A stretch of DNA of 64,000 nucleotides from Clarkia xantiana subsp. parviflora (lineage: Eukaryota; Streptophyta; Magnoliopsida; Myrtales; Onagraceae): positions 9,093,683 to 9,157,682 of the forward strand of contig JAPTYO010000015.1 in assembly GCA_036873135.1 (NCBI GenBank). The letters run 5' to 3'. Under the pieces are notes generated by a model. It saw only the letters and a list, made by a program, of their open reading frames with translations, was not told the origin of the DNA and searched no databases. The translations under genes and the position numbers were made by a program. Shown piece by piece: positions 19,613 through 30,219 of the stretch; positions within the stretch are counted from its first letter, which is position 1, and the number at the start of each line of letters is the position of its first letter.

Positions 19613-21195
19613 TTAAACTCTAAAATGTTTTACACGACTGCGCATCTCGCCGAGGGTGTCGAGTGCTTGCTCTTTAGTTCTAATGAAAGCGACAGATAAA
19701 TGCTTTGAAAAAAATTTGAGTTTTCTCGCTCTTCGTTTGAACTTTTCAAGCTCAGCACTTAGTCGCGTCTTCTGTCTCTCTTTCACTTTGAGAGCCCTTT
19801 GCTGGTGCATGACGGTGGTATTTGCTTCATCAAGGTCTTTTTGTAGCCGCTTGACCTCTTCCCTGGCCCTTGCACAGTCCTGGACCCATGTCGTGCACTG
19901 AATTTCTACCCGAGCCGCCAGTGTGTCGTACACAACTTCGCTAGAAGGATGTTGAGTTTGGGGCCTTTGCCCTAGGATCTTTTTGGGGTCAATGAGTGGC
20001 TCACTTGGAGTCGTGTGAAATCGGTAAATGTATTCTTTGGAAGCGCAATACATCTTTTCCTCTTCTGTGAGATCATCCGGCATATGGACCTTCTCCTCGA
20101 CTCGGTTTTCCCAAATCTTTTGAATTTGTCTGGCACCTTCCTTGAGCGTGGCTTGAGTGACTTTGTTGTCATGCCATTTGAACACGAGAGAGGTTCCCTT
20201 CCTGCTCGCCGGTATACCTTGGAGGCCCCCCAGTTGTCGTGTGACTCGAGCCGGGTAGGTGACTACTGAGCCTAGGTGGCTGATAAGAGGAATACCTTCG
20301 AAATCTTTGCATTTTAGAAATACGGGTTTTGATGAAAACCAAGGAGCTACCCACAAAATATCTTTAGGTAAAAGTTTTGAAAAATATTTTTTACCATTCA
20401 AGGGCGCTCCATCCTCTATCTACATGGCGAGAATAATCTATCATCCTTGATATAATTTTTTGGTCAATGAGAAAACGAAATTTGGGGAAACCCGCGCCGA
20501 TCTCGATTAAATGACTTAAAAACCATATTTGTAGTAAAGCTGGACTTGCCCTAATTACCCCTTTTCCTTTAGCCTTTATGAGATTTAGTGACGTGATTGT
20601 TTCAGCAATCAACGCCACTATGTAACCTCTGCCCTCGACCACTTGAAGGACGACGTGTGCTAATGCCACGTCTATATGTCTTTTGGAGCGGGGGAATAAG
20701 ACAGTCCCGAAAAAAAGTAAGAGATAGGCTGAGTTGCTCCTCGAATCGTTCGTTCATCTTTCAATCTGAAATCGATCCATCTTATTAAACGCTCGATAGA
20801 TATACCATGCTCTATATTCACCATAAGCTCGTTAGCCACCCTCCCTTTTTTAGCTCGCAATAGTGCGGACATGATACACCTCTCCGGGGCTCCGAATTGT
20901 GGCAGTATAATCTTTCTATTCCACTCGACACCTTGCACTAGTTGTCCGTATTCTTCTAGCGTGGGGGTGAGCTCTACGCCATTGATGATGAACACCGCTT
21001 TTTCCGGGTCCCAAAAGTCGGTTAAAGCTTCAAGCATATGCCACTCTATTTTGTAGTCGGGGAGCCGTTGAATTCCCTAATGATCTTGGTGACGTAATCT
21101 TGTTCCGTGCTTAGCATGGCATTCCATATTCGATTGATATCTTCCTTGGGAGCCGGCAAAGTCATGAGGTGCGGGCATTTGCGTACTGCCTCCAT
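19613..21195 (-). pseudogene. Extra ORF upstream of gag in B (Ogre ORF1-like)
   Basis: The ATG at 21195 begins MEAVRKCPHLMTLPAPKED. A frameshift near 21075 leads to segment 20672-21037 (TPTLEEYGQLVQG), further breaks near 20672 and 20400, then 19613-20401. The C-terminal ~110 residues are highly charged and probably coiled coil (REEVKRLQKDLDEAN, LSAELEKFKRRARKLK). The TPTLEEY motif is typical of the protein encoded before gag in Ogre-type elements (called DUF7745 in some databases, from memory). Its role is unknown. Confidence 0.75.
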
Positions 21196-21850
21196 CCTTA
21201 CCAAAATGGAGTGTAAAACACTTTAGAGTTGGTGAAATGAATGGCACATAAGTTTGTTTTTTTTTAAATGATGATGCATGCTTTAAAGTAAAGTTTCCAC
21301 TAATATCCATGTCACATTTACAATTACAACACTATAACATGAAAATTACATATGGACCCATATCCTATACAGCATAAAATCTAGGGGTCGAGAATGATAA
21401 AGCGAAACAAAAAAAATCACGCATGCATGCATATCAGCCGGATTGAAGCTTCAGGTAGTGTGCGTTTTGCTTTGCTCTATGGTTGGTTCCACTGATAGGT
21501 TCCCGACAAGGTGGTTTCCTCACCCCATTATAGGGATCATAGGACCTACACAAGCGAGTAGAGTTTTTCCGAGCCGTACAGACGGCCCAGCCGCTCCGGA
21601 CGTACCGTACTAAACCTCCGGGGTTCCTGGTCGCCCTGGGTTTTAGGCATTTGGTCCTTATTCTAAAGTGATGTGTGTGCGAATTTATACAGTATAGACT
21701 ACAACAAAGAAAAATAGTCAGTTATAAAATATATTTACACCTGAAATCACCCAAAAGCAATCAAATTAGGACAACAAAGCTAAATATAAAAAAAAAAACT
21801 TAAACATGGCAAACAAGCAAATATGTAAGAGCCCGAACCCTCAAGTACTT
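21196..21850. other. B leader between PBS and ORF1, no gene seen
   Basis: This stretch contains poly-A/poly-T runs near 21248 and 21780, and a moderately GC-rich patch (21560-21650). No coding sequence on the sense (minus) strand reaches a recognisable family. It would be the 5' untranslated leader of B. Confidence 0.5.
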
Positions 21851-21867
21851 CCCCAGCCGAGTCGCCA
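21851..21867 (-). other. PBS of B
   Basis: The minus strand reads TGGCGACTCGGCTGGGG three bases after the LTR end. It differs from the PBS of A1, A2 and C. Ogre elements are reported to use an Arg tRNA; the match to a particular tRNA was not tested. Confidence 0.8.
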
Positions 21868-21870
21868 AAT

Positions 21871-23339
21871 TGTCGGACCTAAATCTGACCTACAGCGAAT
21901 TACGTTTTGAAAACGTGCGAATTTTGGGAAGAGTCGCCACTAGTTATTTATTAGGCTAACTAGAATCCTAAATTACCTAAGCGAATAACTAATTAAACAC
22001 CTCGGTATTAAATCAGTCTACGATCAAAAATACGAGTTCGGGGGTTCTATTACGAATTAAAACTCATGGAATTAATCACGCCCTTTCGGTACTCAATTCA
22101 CAAATTTGCCAATTTTATTGCTTATACATACATTACACTAAATTAATCAAACAATGTCAAAATTAATCAAATTTCATCATACGAAAAGATATTACCAAAT
22201 ATAATCCCAAATCTAAAAATTAATTATAACCCATAACTCCTATTAAAAATGAAGTCTAAAATACTAAAAAAAACTTTTAATATGATATCAAATTAAACTT
22301 AATCGCTTTAAATTAAACTACTAATTAAATTTTACCAACTACATTTAAGCTATTAATTAAACCTAACTAATTACATTTAAATTATTAATTAATTGTAATA
22401 TAATAATAATAATATAAAACAGAAAGTATAATAATCAAAATATTAATAATAAACTATTAATTAAATAAAAAAAAAGAAAAAAAAAAGGAAAACAGCAGCG
22501 GGGGGAAGACCTTAACTACAGTGGAGGTCGGAGCCGGCAAGAGGTGTCACGGCAGGACGGCGCCGGGCTCGGCGGACGGGCGCGACGGCAGCAGCAGCAG
22601 CGTGCACGACAGCAGCAGTGGACGCCGGCAGCAGAACAGACCACGACGGCCGACGACAGAAAATGGGACTCCGGCGAGGTCACTGGTGTGGCTGCTGGGA
22701 TTCGACAGGCGATTCGACACGGCAGCGGGACGGCACGGCAGCGGGCGGTCGATGCGGTGGCGGGTCGAGGTCGTGGCGCGGTGGATGGCTGGTCGCCGGA
22801 AACTGGGCTGGCCGGCAGGAGGAGGGCTCAGGCGGGAAGAGAAGGAAGAAAAAAAAAGTTTTTTTTTTTTTAAATAAAGCACAAAAGGACAAAATTCGCA
22901 CGGATCCCGAGAAAAGTAGTCTATTATTTCCTGATGTGTTTTCTGTGTGTTACAATGTAAACCTAGACCCCTATTTATACTAAAAACCTAGTCTAGATTA
23001 CAAATAAAATTTAAATAAAAAAATGCTAAGAGATAATTATTCTAGAGAATATTCCTAAGGATATTTATCTTTACAGATAATTTTTTTTTGAATAAAAAAT
23101 ATTATCGGGAGATAAATATCTTACAGATAATTTTCTAAAAATAAAAAACTAATTATTATATATATATTTTAAAAAATTCAGAAAATATTAAATATATTCG
23201 ATATAATTTAAAATATATTATATAGTAATTTCCCTAATGTGCCCTTGAGCATTTTTGGAGACTTTGTGGCTTGACGCGTCCGGAATTTGACGTATCATGT
23301 GCAACGTCGTTACGTCCGGGTCAAAATTGAGTGTTTACA
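21871..23339 (-). repeat. 5' LTR of B
   Basis: Partner of 9671-11032, with the same ends. TATAAATAGG on the minus strand is at 22970-22979 and a GC-rich block at 22515-22850. An additional AT-rich ~106 bases (about 23156-23262) is missing from the other copy. Confidence 0.93.
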
Positions 23340-23344
23340 AATAG

Positions 23345-23990
23345 CCCTCATTTTGCCAGCAACGAACTCGCCGACTTTTGTGAAGAAATGTTAATCAACC
23401 GTCGATTTGGTTCTGTTCATCATGCTCAAACAAATGGACAAGTCGAGGCAGCCAACAAAACAATTCTCAACGGATTGAAGAAGATGGTGGCTTCTCTAAA
23501 GGGAAATTGGGTCGAAGAGTTGGATCAGGTACTTTGGGCACTCAGAACAACACCCAAGAGGGCCACTGGTGAGACTCCTTTCAGCATGGTTTATGGGTCG
23601 GAAGCTGTTTCTCCCATTGAGGTAGCTAATATCTCCCAAAGAGTCGCCACCTATCAAGTCGACCAGAATGACGAACAAAGAAAGATCGACTTGGATCTAG
23701 CCGACGAAAGAAGATAGGCCTCTGAAGAAATTCAAGAAAGAATGAAGCTCGCCACTTCTAGATATTTTAATCGAAAAGTAGGGCGACGCCAATTCTTCCT
23801 AGGGTGAAAAGTCCTACAAAGAAATGAATTCTTATTAGCCGATCAGAGAGGGAAAATGGTGCCAAAATGGGAAGGTCCTTATGTCTTCATCGGCATACCA
23901 TGTCCTAATGCTTACAGACTAGAGGATCCGCGGGGGCAACGCCTCAACAGGACTTTTAATGCAGAGCACTTTAAGAAGTTCTATGTTTAA
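23345..23990 (+). pseudogene. Integrase of A2, right part
   Basis: Resumes the integrase frame broken at 9670: SPHFASNELADFCEEM, then the third catalytic residue Glu in TNGQVEAANK, then LWALRTTPKRATGETPFSMV and the C-terminal domain (KMVPKWEGPYVF). Two in-frame stops occur at 23715-23717 and 23805-23807. The final stop is at 23988-23990, after FKKFYV. Joined to 9527-9670 across B, it proves that B inserted in this gene. Confidence 0.9.
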
Positions 23991-24059
23991 GAAAAAATCC
24001 TTTTCATGTATTTCAATTACAATAAAGTAATGAATAAAGATATAATTCATCTCTTCTTG

Positions 24060-24485
24060 ATGTAAAAAAACAGGACTCCCCGACTTCCGAAAGTCTCCAT
24101 TTACAAAGGAGATCAGTCATAACACTGACTCCTCGACTAAATATGGTCGGCAACGATCCAGAAGATCAGTCATAAAACTGACTCCCCGACTTCCGAAAGT
24201 CGCCATCTACAAAAGAGATCAGTCATGACACTAACTCCTCGACTACATATGGTTGGCGACGATCTAGGAGATCAGTCATAAAACTGACTCCCTGACTTCC
24301 AAAAGTCGCCATCTAGAAAGGAGATCAGTCATAACACTAACTCCTCGACTACATATGGTCGGTGACGATCCAGGAGATCAGTCATAAAACTGATTCCCCG
24401 ACTTCCGAAAGTCGCCATCTACAAAGGAGATCAGTCATAACACTGACTCCTCGACTACATATGGCTGGCAACGATCCTCGACTAC
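24060..24485. repeat. ~106-bp tandem repeat in the A2 3' region
   Basis: Nearly four units, each made of two ~53-base halves: agatcagtcataacactgac / tcctcgactacatatggtcg and agatcagtcataaaactgac / tccccgacttccgaaagtcg. It lies between integrase and the PPT, as expected for Tat 3' untranslated repeats. No gene in 23991-24640. Confidence 0.9.
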
Positions 24486-24640
24486 AAGAGGAATTAAAAA
24501 TTACACTACAAGCTCAACCTATGCCTTAATGATCCAAAGTAGGAGAAGATAAAAGTTGACCTCTCGTCATAAAAGTTACTCGACATAACCCCTTCCCCTT
24601 TTATTAAAATAAAGTTAAGGACTTATGTCTGGGGGGCAAG

Positions 24641-25329
24641 TGTTGGAAACTATATATGAAGAAGTCGACTTTTGAAGAACGACTAACGAAAGAAGGTGAC
24701 TAAATCACTCAAGGCTCTCCTATTAAGGTACGAGTCGATTCGATAACTAAAACAGCACTGAAAACCCTTCCTCTTAAGGAAAGGGACAGGTGGCGACCTG
24801 ATTTGACCGCCTTAGAAGAAACCTTCCCTCCTAAGGAAAAGGCACCAACTGGTAACCTGCTCGCCGCCTTTAGGTCCGAAGAAACCTTCCTCTCAAGGTA
24901 AAACTTAGGTGGCAACCTGCTTATCACCTAGTTAAAGAAACCTTCCACAGTAAGAAATGGTGAGGTGGCGACCTGTCCCTTTCAACCAATCAGAGAAAGG
25001 CAACCACCGCCATTGAACAGCCAATCAAGGCACAACAAGCCACCATTTAAAGTCGGTAATTTCTCCCTATAAATAGGGGAACATTCTAAATATTTTACGA
25101 TCTTGATTCTCATACTTTACAATACTCTTACATAAACCCATTACTGACTTAAGCTTCGGAGTGGAATCAGGGGCCATCCCCACCCCTTTTCAGGTCCTCG
25201 CCTAGCATAAGCTCCTAAAGGAAACTAAGTACCTGAGAGGTCGAGAAAGATACCTAAAAGAGTTAGCTCCCAGTGAGACCTCGAAGTCCACTACTAGAAG
25301 TTCAAGGCCACGTCATCTTGATCCCAACA
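24641..25329 (+). repeat. 3' LTR of A2
   Basis: Starts TGTTGGAAACTATATATG directly after the PPT ggggggcaag (24631-24640) and ends TTGATCCCAACA. TATAAATA at 25068-25075. It is 179 bases shorter than the 5' LTR, chiefly because of one ~150-base difference near the left end. Confidence 0.93.
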
Positions 25330-26245
25330 GATGTAAACAAATAACGGAAACAAAACACATCCAAATTTGCAAGTCGTGTCTTGCCATAACGTCGCCTTGG
25401 AATGGAACAAGAAACAGTAAAAACTGCAAGATGCACAATGCGATCCTGTACAGCCTCTTGGAGTAACCAAGTAGAGGTGTAGTAGAATCGCAAGGTAAGT
25501 ACTAGAATAGCCAAGGAAAATCTTGCCACAACGCTACAGCAGGGGTGCCCAAATAGCGGACATAAAACTTATCCAAATTAACAAGCCGTGTCTTGCCACA
25601 ACGTCGCCTTGGAATGGACCAAGAGAAGGTAAAAACTGCAGGTCGTATAACGCGATCTTGTACAGCTCCTTGGAATAACCGGGAAGATGCGTAGTAGCAT
25701 CGCAAGGTAAGTACATGGATTAGCAAGTGGAACGCCTTCCAACAACGCTACAGCGGGGGTGCCCAAAAAGCGGAAAATAATACACGCTCAAATTAGCAAG
25801 TCGTGTCTTGCCACAACGTTGCTTTGGAATAGCCAAAAAGACGGTAAAAACTACAAGGCGTATTGCACGACCTTTGTTCTGCCCCTTGGAATAACCAAGT
25901 GGAGGCACACTAGCATCTTAGGTTAAGTATATGGACTAGCCAACGAAACGCCTTGCAACAACGTTATAGGGGGTGTTCCCAACTACGGATGGAAAACGCA
26001 TCACATTAACAAATAACATCTTGTCACAACATCGCCTTAGAGTGGACTAAGAAAAGTTAAAAACTAAAGTCTCGCCTCGTCGAGACGACACTTCTACGAG
26101 TGAATGTTCTTGCGCATTACTATCCATAAATGCCAAGTACCGGGTGATGGGTCTTGCGCATTACTAACCATAAATGCCAAGTACCGGATGAAGGGTCTTG
26201 CTCATTACTAACCATAAATGGCAAGTGCCTGTTCAAAGCCTTGCA
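25330..26245. repeat. A1 3'-region tandem repeats (~214 bp and 44 bp)
   Basis: A unit of about 214 bases recurs with starts near 25371, 25583, 25798 and 26012, recognised by cgtgtcttgccacaacgtcg and ctacagcgggggtgcccaaa. It matches 5190-5236 on the other side of A2. From 26109 a 44-base unit (cttgcgcattactaaccata, aatgccaagtaccgg) repeats about four times. C has the reverse complement of related sequence at 53560-54700. Nothing recognisable in 26246-26634. Confidence 0.85.
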
Positions 26246-26634
26246 CGTTACTAACCACGAAATACGGCAAGCATACAACTCGTCTATTCATCTCACACCT
26301 ATATACTACGCTATTCATTGGGACAACCAAGAGGGGCGCGCAACATAGGGACTTATGTCTCCTTACCACAACTACGGATACTACATCCTATCAGAGGACG
26401 AGTCTCAACTCTATTCTATAGTCCAAACAATACGGACAAATGTGATAACAAAATGTATGATATATTCCTAATAAGTTATCGTGCATTACTGAAGCATCCA
26501 TGATAGGTTTATACTACAACGTCAAGCAACAAGCATAAAGATAAAATGTTCAAGGGAACAATAACACCCGAACATAACCTCAACCCAATACGGGGAGCAA
26601 AAACTATATACAAAGTCTGATAAATAAAAAACAA

Positions 26635-27243
26635 TCAACCTGACGCCACGTGAGATACACCAACATCTCCAACAGGCTCAGCCATAACCTCGTCCTGAGT
26701 GGACTCCACAACTACGCTAACATCACTGTCAGGATCGAATACCACCTCGACTCGAGAAGCAACATCTCGAAGACGCAATGCCGCCACATGTTCGGTGGTA
26801 AACTCAGCAAACACACCAAGCTAATCAAATGGAAAGTCGGGGGCAAGGGTGTATGCCTTTTCAATAAAGTCCTCCAAAAAATCATACATCAACGCATCAG
26901 CGCCTTCCTGAACGTCAGCGTGAAAGGACGGCGAACTCTTATACTCTGCAAGGGCGTCCTCCTTCCCCTCATTGTATGCACTCTCTTGCAAAGCCTGCAG
27001 GGCTAGGGCGTGCACCTCTCCATCATCAATAACCTTCTTAAAAAGGGCAGTCATCTCGGACTCGAGAGTCTTGCGAATAGAGGCACCCGCCTCCAGATCA
27101 ACAACCTTACCGTCAAGGAAGCGTGCCTTCTCCTTCACGCTAGCAAGCTCGCAACAGACCATGTCGCACTTCTTCTAAAGACCCTTCTTCTCCTCGGTGA
27201 GTTCAATCACGAAGGAAGAAAGGTTCAGCACATCGGCAACAAC
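26635..27243 (-). pseudogene. Last exon of the A1 antisense gene (helical C-terminus)
   Basis: Begins after a GT-AG intron (acceptor GCACTTTAG ends at 27244) and runs to TGA at 26635-26637. The open core 26821-27162 includes LASVKEKARFLDGKVVDLEAG and ALQESAYNEGKEDALAEYK, likely coiled coil. A TAG near 27170 and another at 26821-26823 interrupt the frame. Beyond the second, the same frame stays open for 61 more codons (EFTTEHVAALRLRDVASRVE), which shows that the true product was longer. Confidence 0.65.
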
Positions 27244-28167
27244 CTAAAGTGCAATACAACATCCAACAAGAAACAAGTTGTAACAACAATGCAGATATGT
27301 ATACAAGCTATAAAAGAGTGAGGATGAACATTCACGGGTGCAAGACGTGTCAGCGCGCCCTCAGCATAGGCACGCACGTCCTCCAGCTGGCTCGAACGAA
27401 CCATCTAATCGCCAGGAGGAACAACTCGCTGGAGCACACACACTCCCACCCCAGGAGTGCCTCCTTGGCGAATCGGGTCCCCCCAGCAGCAAAGGGTGCC
27501 CACTCATCCCCAACAATATCGCCCTCGAGAGGACGAATCAGTTCAGCACGGGTTAGCGCAGCAGGAGGCGCAACACCTATGAACACACAAATAGATTAAC
27601 AAGAAAGGCAAAATAACACAAGTGTAGCAGGAAAGTAAAAGCGAGTTACACACCTTCACGAGGAGACTCCTCCTCCAAGGTCAGGTCCCTCGACCGAGGG
27701 GCAGAAATGGCAGGCGCGCGAGCCTGACTCTGAACGTCCTTCCCTTTAGCAAAGGAATGAGTCCTCAATGTCTCGCCACTAGTGGACTTCGATCGCTTGG
27801 GATCGCTCGAGGGATGTGCCTCGGAGTCGGACCTCTTTGTCCAGGGTCCGGGCAGAGTGTCGACAACAGCAACAACGCGATCAGTCACGTTGGGAGAGTG
27901 ACCTGTAAACAAGAGCAAACCAAGATAAGAACAATTATACTCAATATCAATAAGTAAGAACGAATTTACAAGAAGGTACCTTACTCATGGATCCCTTCCC
28001 TCGCCTAGATATCAAGGTTCGGAGCGCAACCAGGATAGCAGAAGGAGCACCTCGCTCTGAGGCAGCAACATTCCCCTGAAGACTCGCCAGGAAGCGCGAG
28101 TTTTTGCCATGAAACCAACCTACATTTCAACATGGTAGAAGTTATAAAGGTTCATAACATACCGAAG

Positions 28168-28743
28168 TGTTAGATTACAGGGAGTAATCACTACGGAAAC
28201 TTAAACATGGTATGTGCTAGTAATATCAATTACGCAGCGGAAAGTTTACATATACCTCAAGAGTAACCGTAGTCCAAGATCCTTGCTCGAGGGAGTCCGC
28301 GATCCTCCGGACGGGACCCGTATAGATTCTTGTTAGAGAATCCCTACGTGGTGCATCTCCACAGCAAAGCCTCTAATCAATTATCGGCACAGGGACAGAT
28401 CTCTATTGAGTTTGCTTGAAAGCAATTTGGCACACCCTTGGTGACTTGTGAGGTTCCGCCGAAACACTTGGTGTGGGAGGAGGGTTTTTCTCTCTAAAAC
28501 TCTCTTGTGAGGGATTTATGATTAACCCTAAAATTTCCTTAACACCTCTTATTTATAGAATGAGTAAAGGGGATAAAAGTCCTATTTATCCCACCATAAC
28601 ATTCGGCCGGCCTATGTATTTGGGGAGGCCCAATTTTGGGCCTCCCATGCCCAATTACCCTAGTGTGACATTTACCCAAGTACATTAGGTAACTATACAT
28701 ATTATGGGCTACCAATTACGGCGTCAATCACCATATGCTTACA
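28168..28743 (-). repeat. 3' LTR of Copia-3
   Basis: On the minus strand it starts TGTAAGCATATGG and ends TAATCTAACA, the canonical TG...CA. It is closely similar to 34479-35076 but about 22 bases shorter because of small deletions near 28660-28690. Confidence 0.9.
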
Positions 28744-29100
28744 GCTCCCACTCCCCGGAATGGGAGGGTGCTTGTTAATGTATTGTTTTCCAAATCCGCA
28801 TCAACATTTCTCTCCTTTGATCTGCTCCATGCTTCCGAATAGATCATACGAGGTTTGCCGTTCAACCGGCGGATACGACAGGCATCGTGCTACTCATCCG
28901 TTAGGAGTATTGTAGCGCCCGCGGAACGTTGATTCCCTTTTCTCTAATCAACCTGTTATAAACAACATTTCTCTAATCAACCGGCTATCATAGATTCTCA
29001 TCTGGCCCAGAATGTGGTTAAATGACGAACGAAGTTCATCACGGTGATATGCGAAACGAAGATCACGTCGAGTTACTTCGAAACTTGATAATTGTCTCGC

Positions 29101-29742
29101 TTAATCAGGTTTATCCCCCTGGCTCTTAGCCATTCTTGGTTGGTTGGAGGCCTCCCTCCACCACAAGACGACCGTACATGTGTGACTAGGTAAGGCCCAC
29201 ATTCGACATAGTTTGGCAGAGATATACGTGGCCTCTCCCATGCCTTTCATCTCAAATACAGATGCCAACAAGGACTTTGACTTATTCATGAAACTCATGT
29301 CATTTGCAGCAATGAGTATGTCGTCCACGTATAAGGTTAAGATGACATATTTGGACCCGGGGGTCTTATAATACACGTAGGGATCCTCGTGAAGACTCAC
29401 GAATCCGTTTCCTAAGATTTCCTCGTGGAATCCGCAGTACCATTGCCGAGACGACTGTTTAAGACCGTAGATGGACCTTTGGAGTCTACAAACTTTACGT
29501 TCGTTACCAGGAGTAATGAAACGCTCTGGTTGCTCCATGTAGATCTCTTCCTCCAGGTTTCCGTGGAGGAATGCGGTCTTAACATCCATTTGGTGCAGCT
29601 CTAGATCGAGACTTGCGACCAAGGCCAGAATGGCCCGTACTGTGGTGTAACGCACAGTTGTTGAGTATGTTTCGTCAAAACCCACTCCGTGAAGTTGGGT
29701 ATATCCTTTCGCAACAAGTCGGGTTGTTTGACTTTTTTCCAT
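29101..29742 (-). pseudogene. Reverse transcriptase fragment of Copia-3
   Basis: A 213-residue open segment with Copia signatures in order: TRLVAKGYTQLHGVGFDETY, MDVKTAFLHGNLEEEIYM (first catalytic Asp), RSIYGLKQSSRQWY and the catalytic LYVDDILIAAND. It stops after the palm. The thumb, RNase H, integrase and gag are not recognisable nearby, so the element cannot move by itself. Confidence 0.88.
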
Positions 29743-29925
29743 CAGTGGTGAGCCTTACTTCAGGGCTCAACTTATCCTTGGGCTCCTGTGGTAGCAGGTA
29801 ACTAAACTATAGAATATAATGGCTTTCATTTAGGCGATCTCTCTCGTTTATTGTTTTCCTCCATTTCTCCACTTAAGGTCTTTCCAATGCTTGTCAACAG
29901 TTGTATACCTTACTTAATAGGATAC

Positions 29926-30219
29926 TTACCTTTGACTCTCGTCTAGGCATTGCGAGTCCCGTTTATTAGTCTGATCTTTCCTCCCACTCGGAATAATGCT
30001 TCTTATCGTAGCATCATTTCTGTTGGGAACGATTCTCCCACTCGGAACAATGCTTCTTATCAGAGCATTGTCTCTATTGGGAACAAGAGCAGTGCTAGAA
30101 CCTTGACCTACAACTTTCATATGACAACCTCTTGGTCTCGGGCTTTTACTTCCGAGATGCATTCTTTGATCACTAGGATCTGGAACCAAGTATGGTTGGA
30201 TCACTCCCATTGAAAACAA
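29926..30219 (-). pseudogene. Copia-3 pol spacer fragment with a short internal duplication
   Basis: An open 97-residue segment between the integrase and reverse transcriptase positions. It has two tandem copies of VPNRxNAxIRSIxPSGR of ~17 residues. It resembles no catalytic domain. Its place upstream of the reverse transcriptase fits the low-complexity linker after a Copia integrase. Confidence 0.4.

Larger units (their letters stand above)
9671..23339 (-). mobile_element. Ogre-like Tat element B inserted in the A2 integrase
   Basis: LTRs at 9671-11032 (3') and 21871-23339 (5') are flanked by the perfect TSD aatag (9666-9670 and 23340-23344). All genes are on the minus strand: an extra ORF before gag, gag, protease, an intron, reverse transcriptase, two RNase H domains and integrase, then a repeat-rich 3' untranslated region. 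The extra 5' ORF plus a spliced intron between protease and reverse transcriptase are the features that define Ogre-type Tat elements. By eye, the first 600 bases of the LTRs differ at about 13 positions. Many frameshifts and stops make it inactive. Confidence 0.95.
5237..25329 (+). mobile_element. Tat-type Ty3/gypsy element A2, interrupted by B
   Basis: LTRs at 5237-6104 and 24641-25329 are flanked by the perfect TSD gatgt (5232-5236 and 25330-25334). A PBS follows the 5' LTR and a PPT (ggggggcaag, 24631-24640) precedes the 3' LTR. The body runs gag remnant, protease, reverse transcriptase, two RNase H domains and integrase, then a ~106-bp repeat block. Removing B (9671-23339 plus one TSD copy) leaves about 6.4 kb of own sequence. 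A2 is dead: gag is largely deleted, the reverse transcriptase has stops, and the integrase lacks part of its core and is split by B. Confidence 0.92.

Noticed and set aside
25302..25908. Several 60-75-codon minus-strand frames with similar sequence
   Set aside because: They are the same shadow frame recurring in each 214-bp repeat unit.
28473..28688. Coding frame in the Copia-3 LTR (also at 34784-34981)
   Set aside because: Duplicated only because it lies in both LTRs, and on the strand opposite to the element. No protein similarity.
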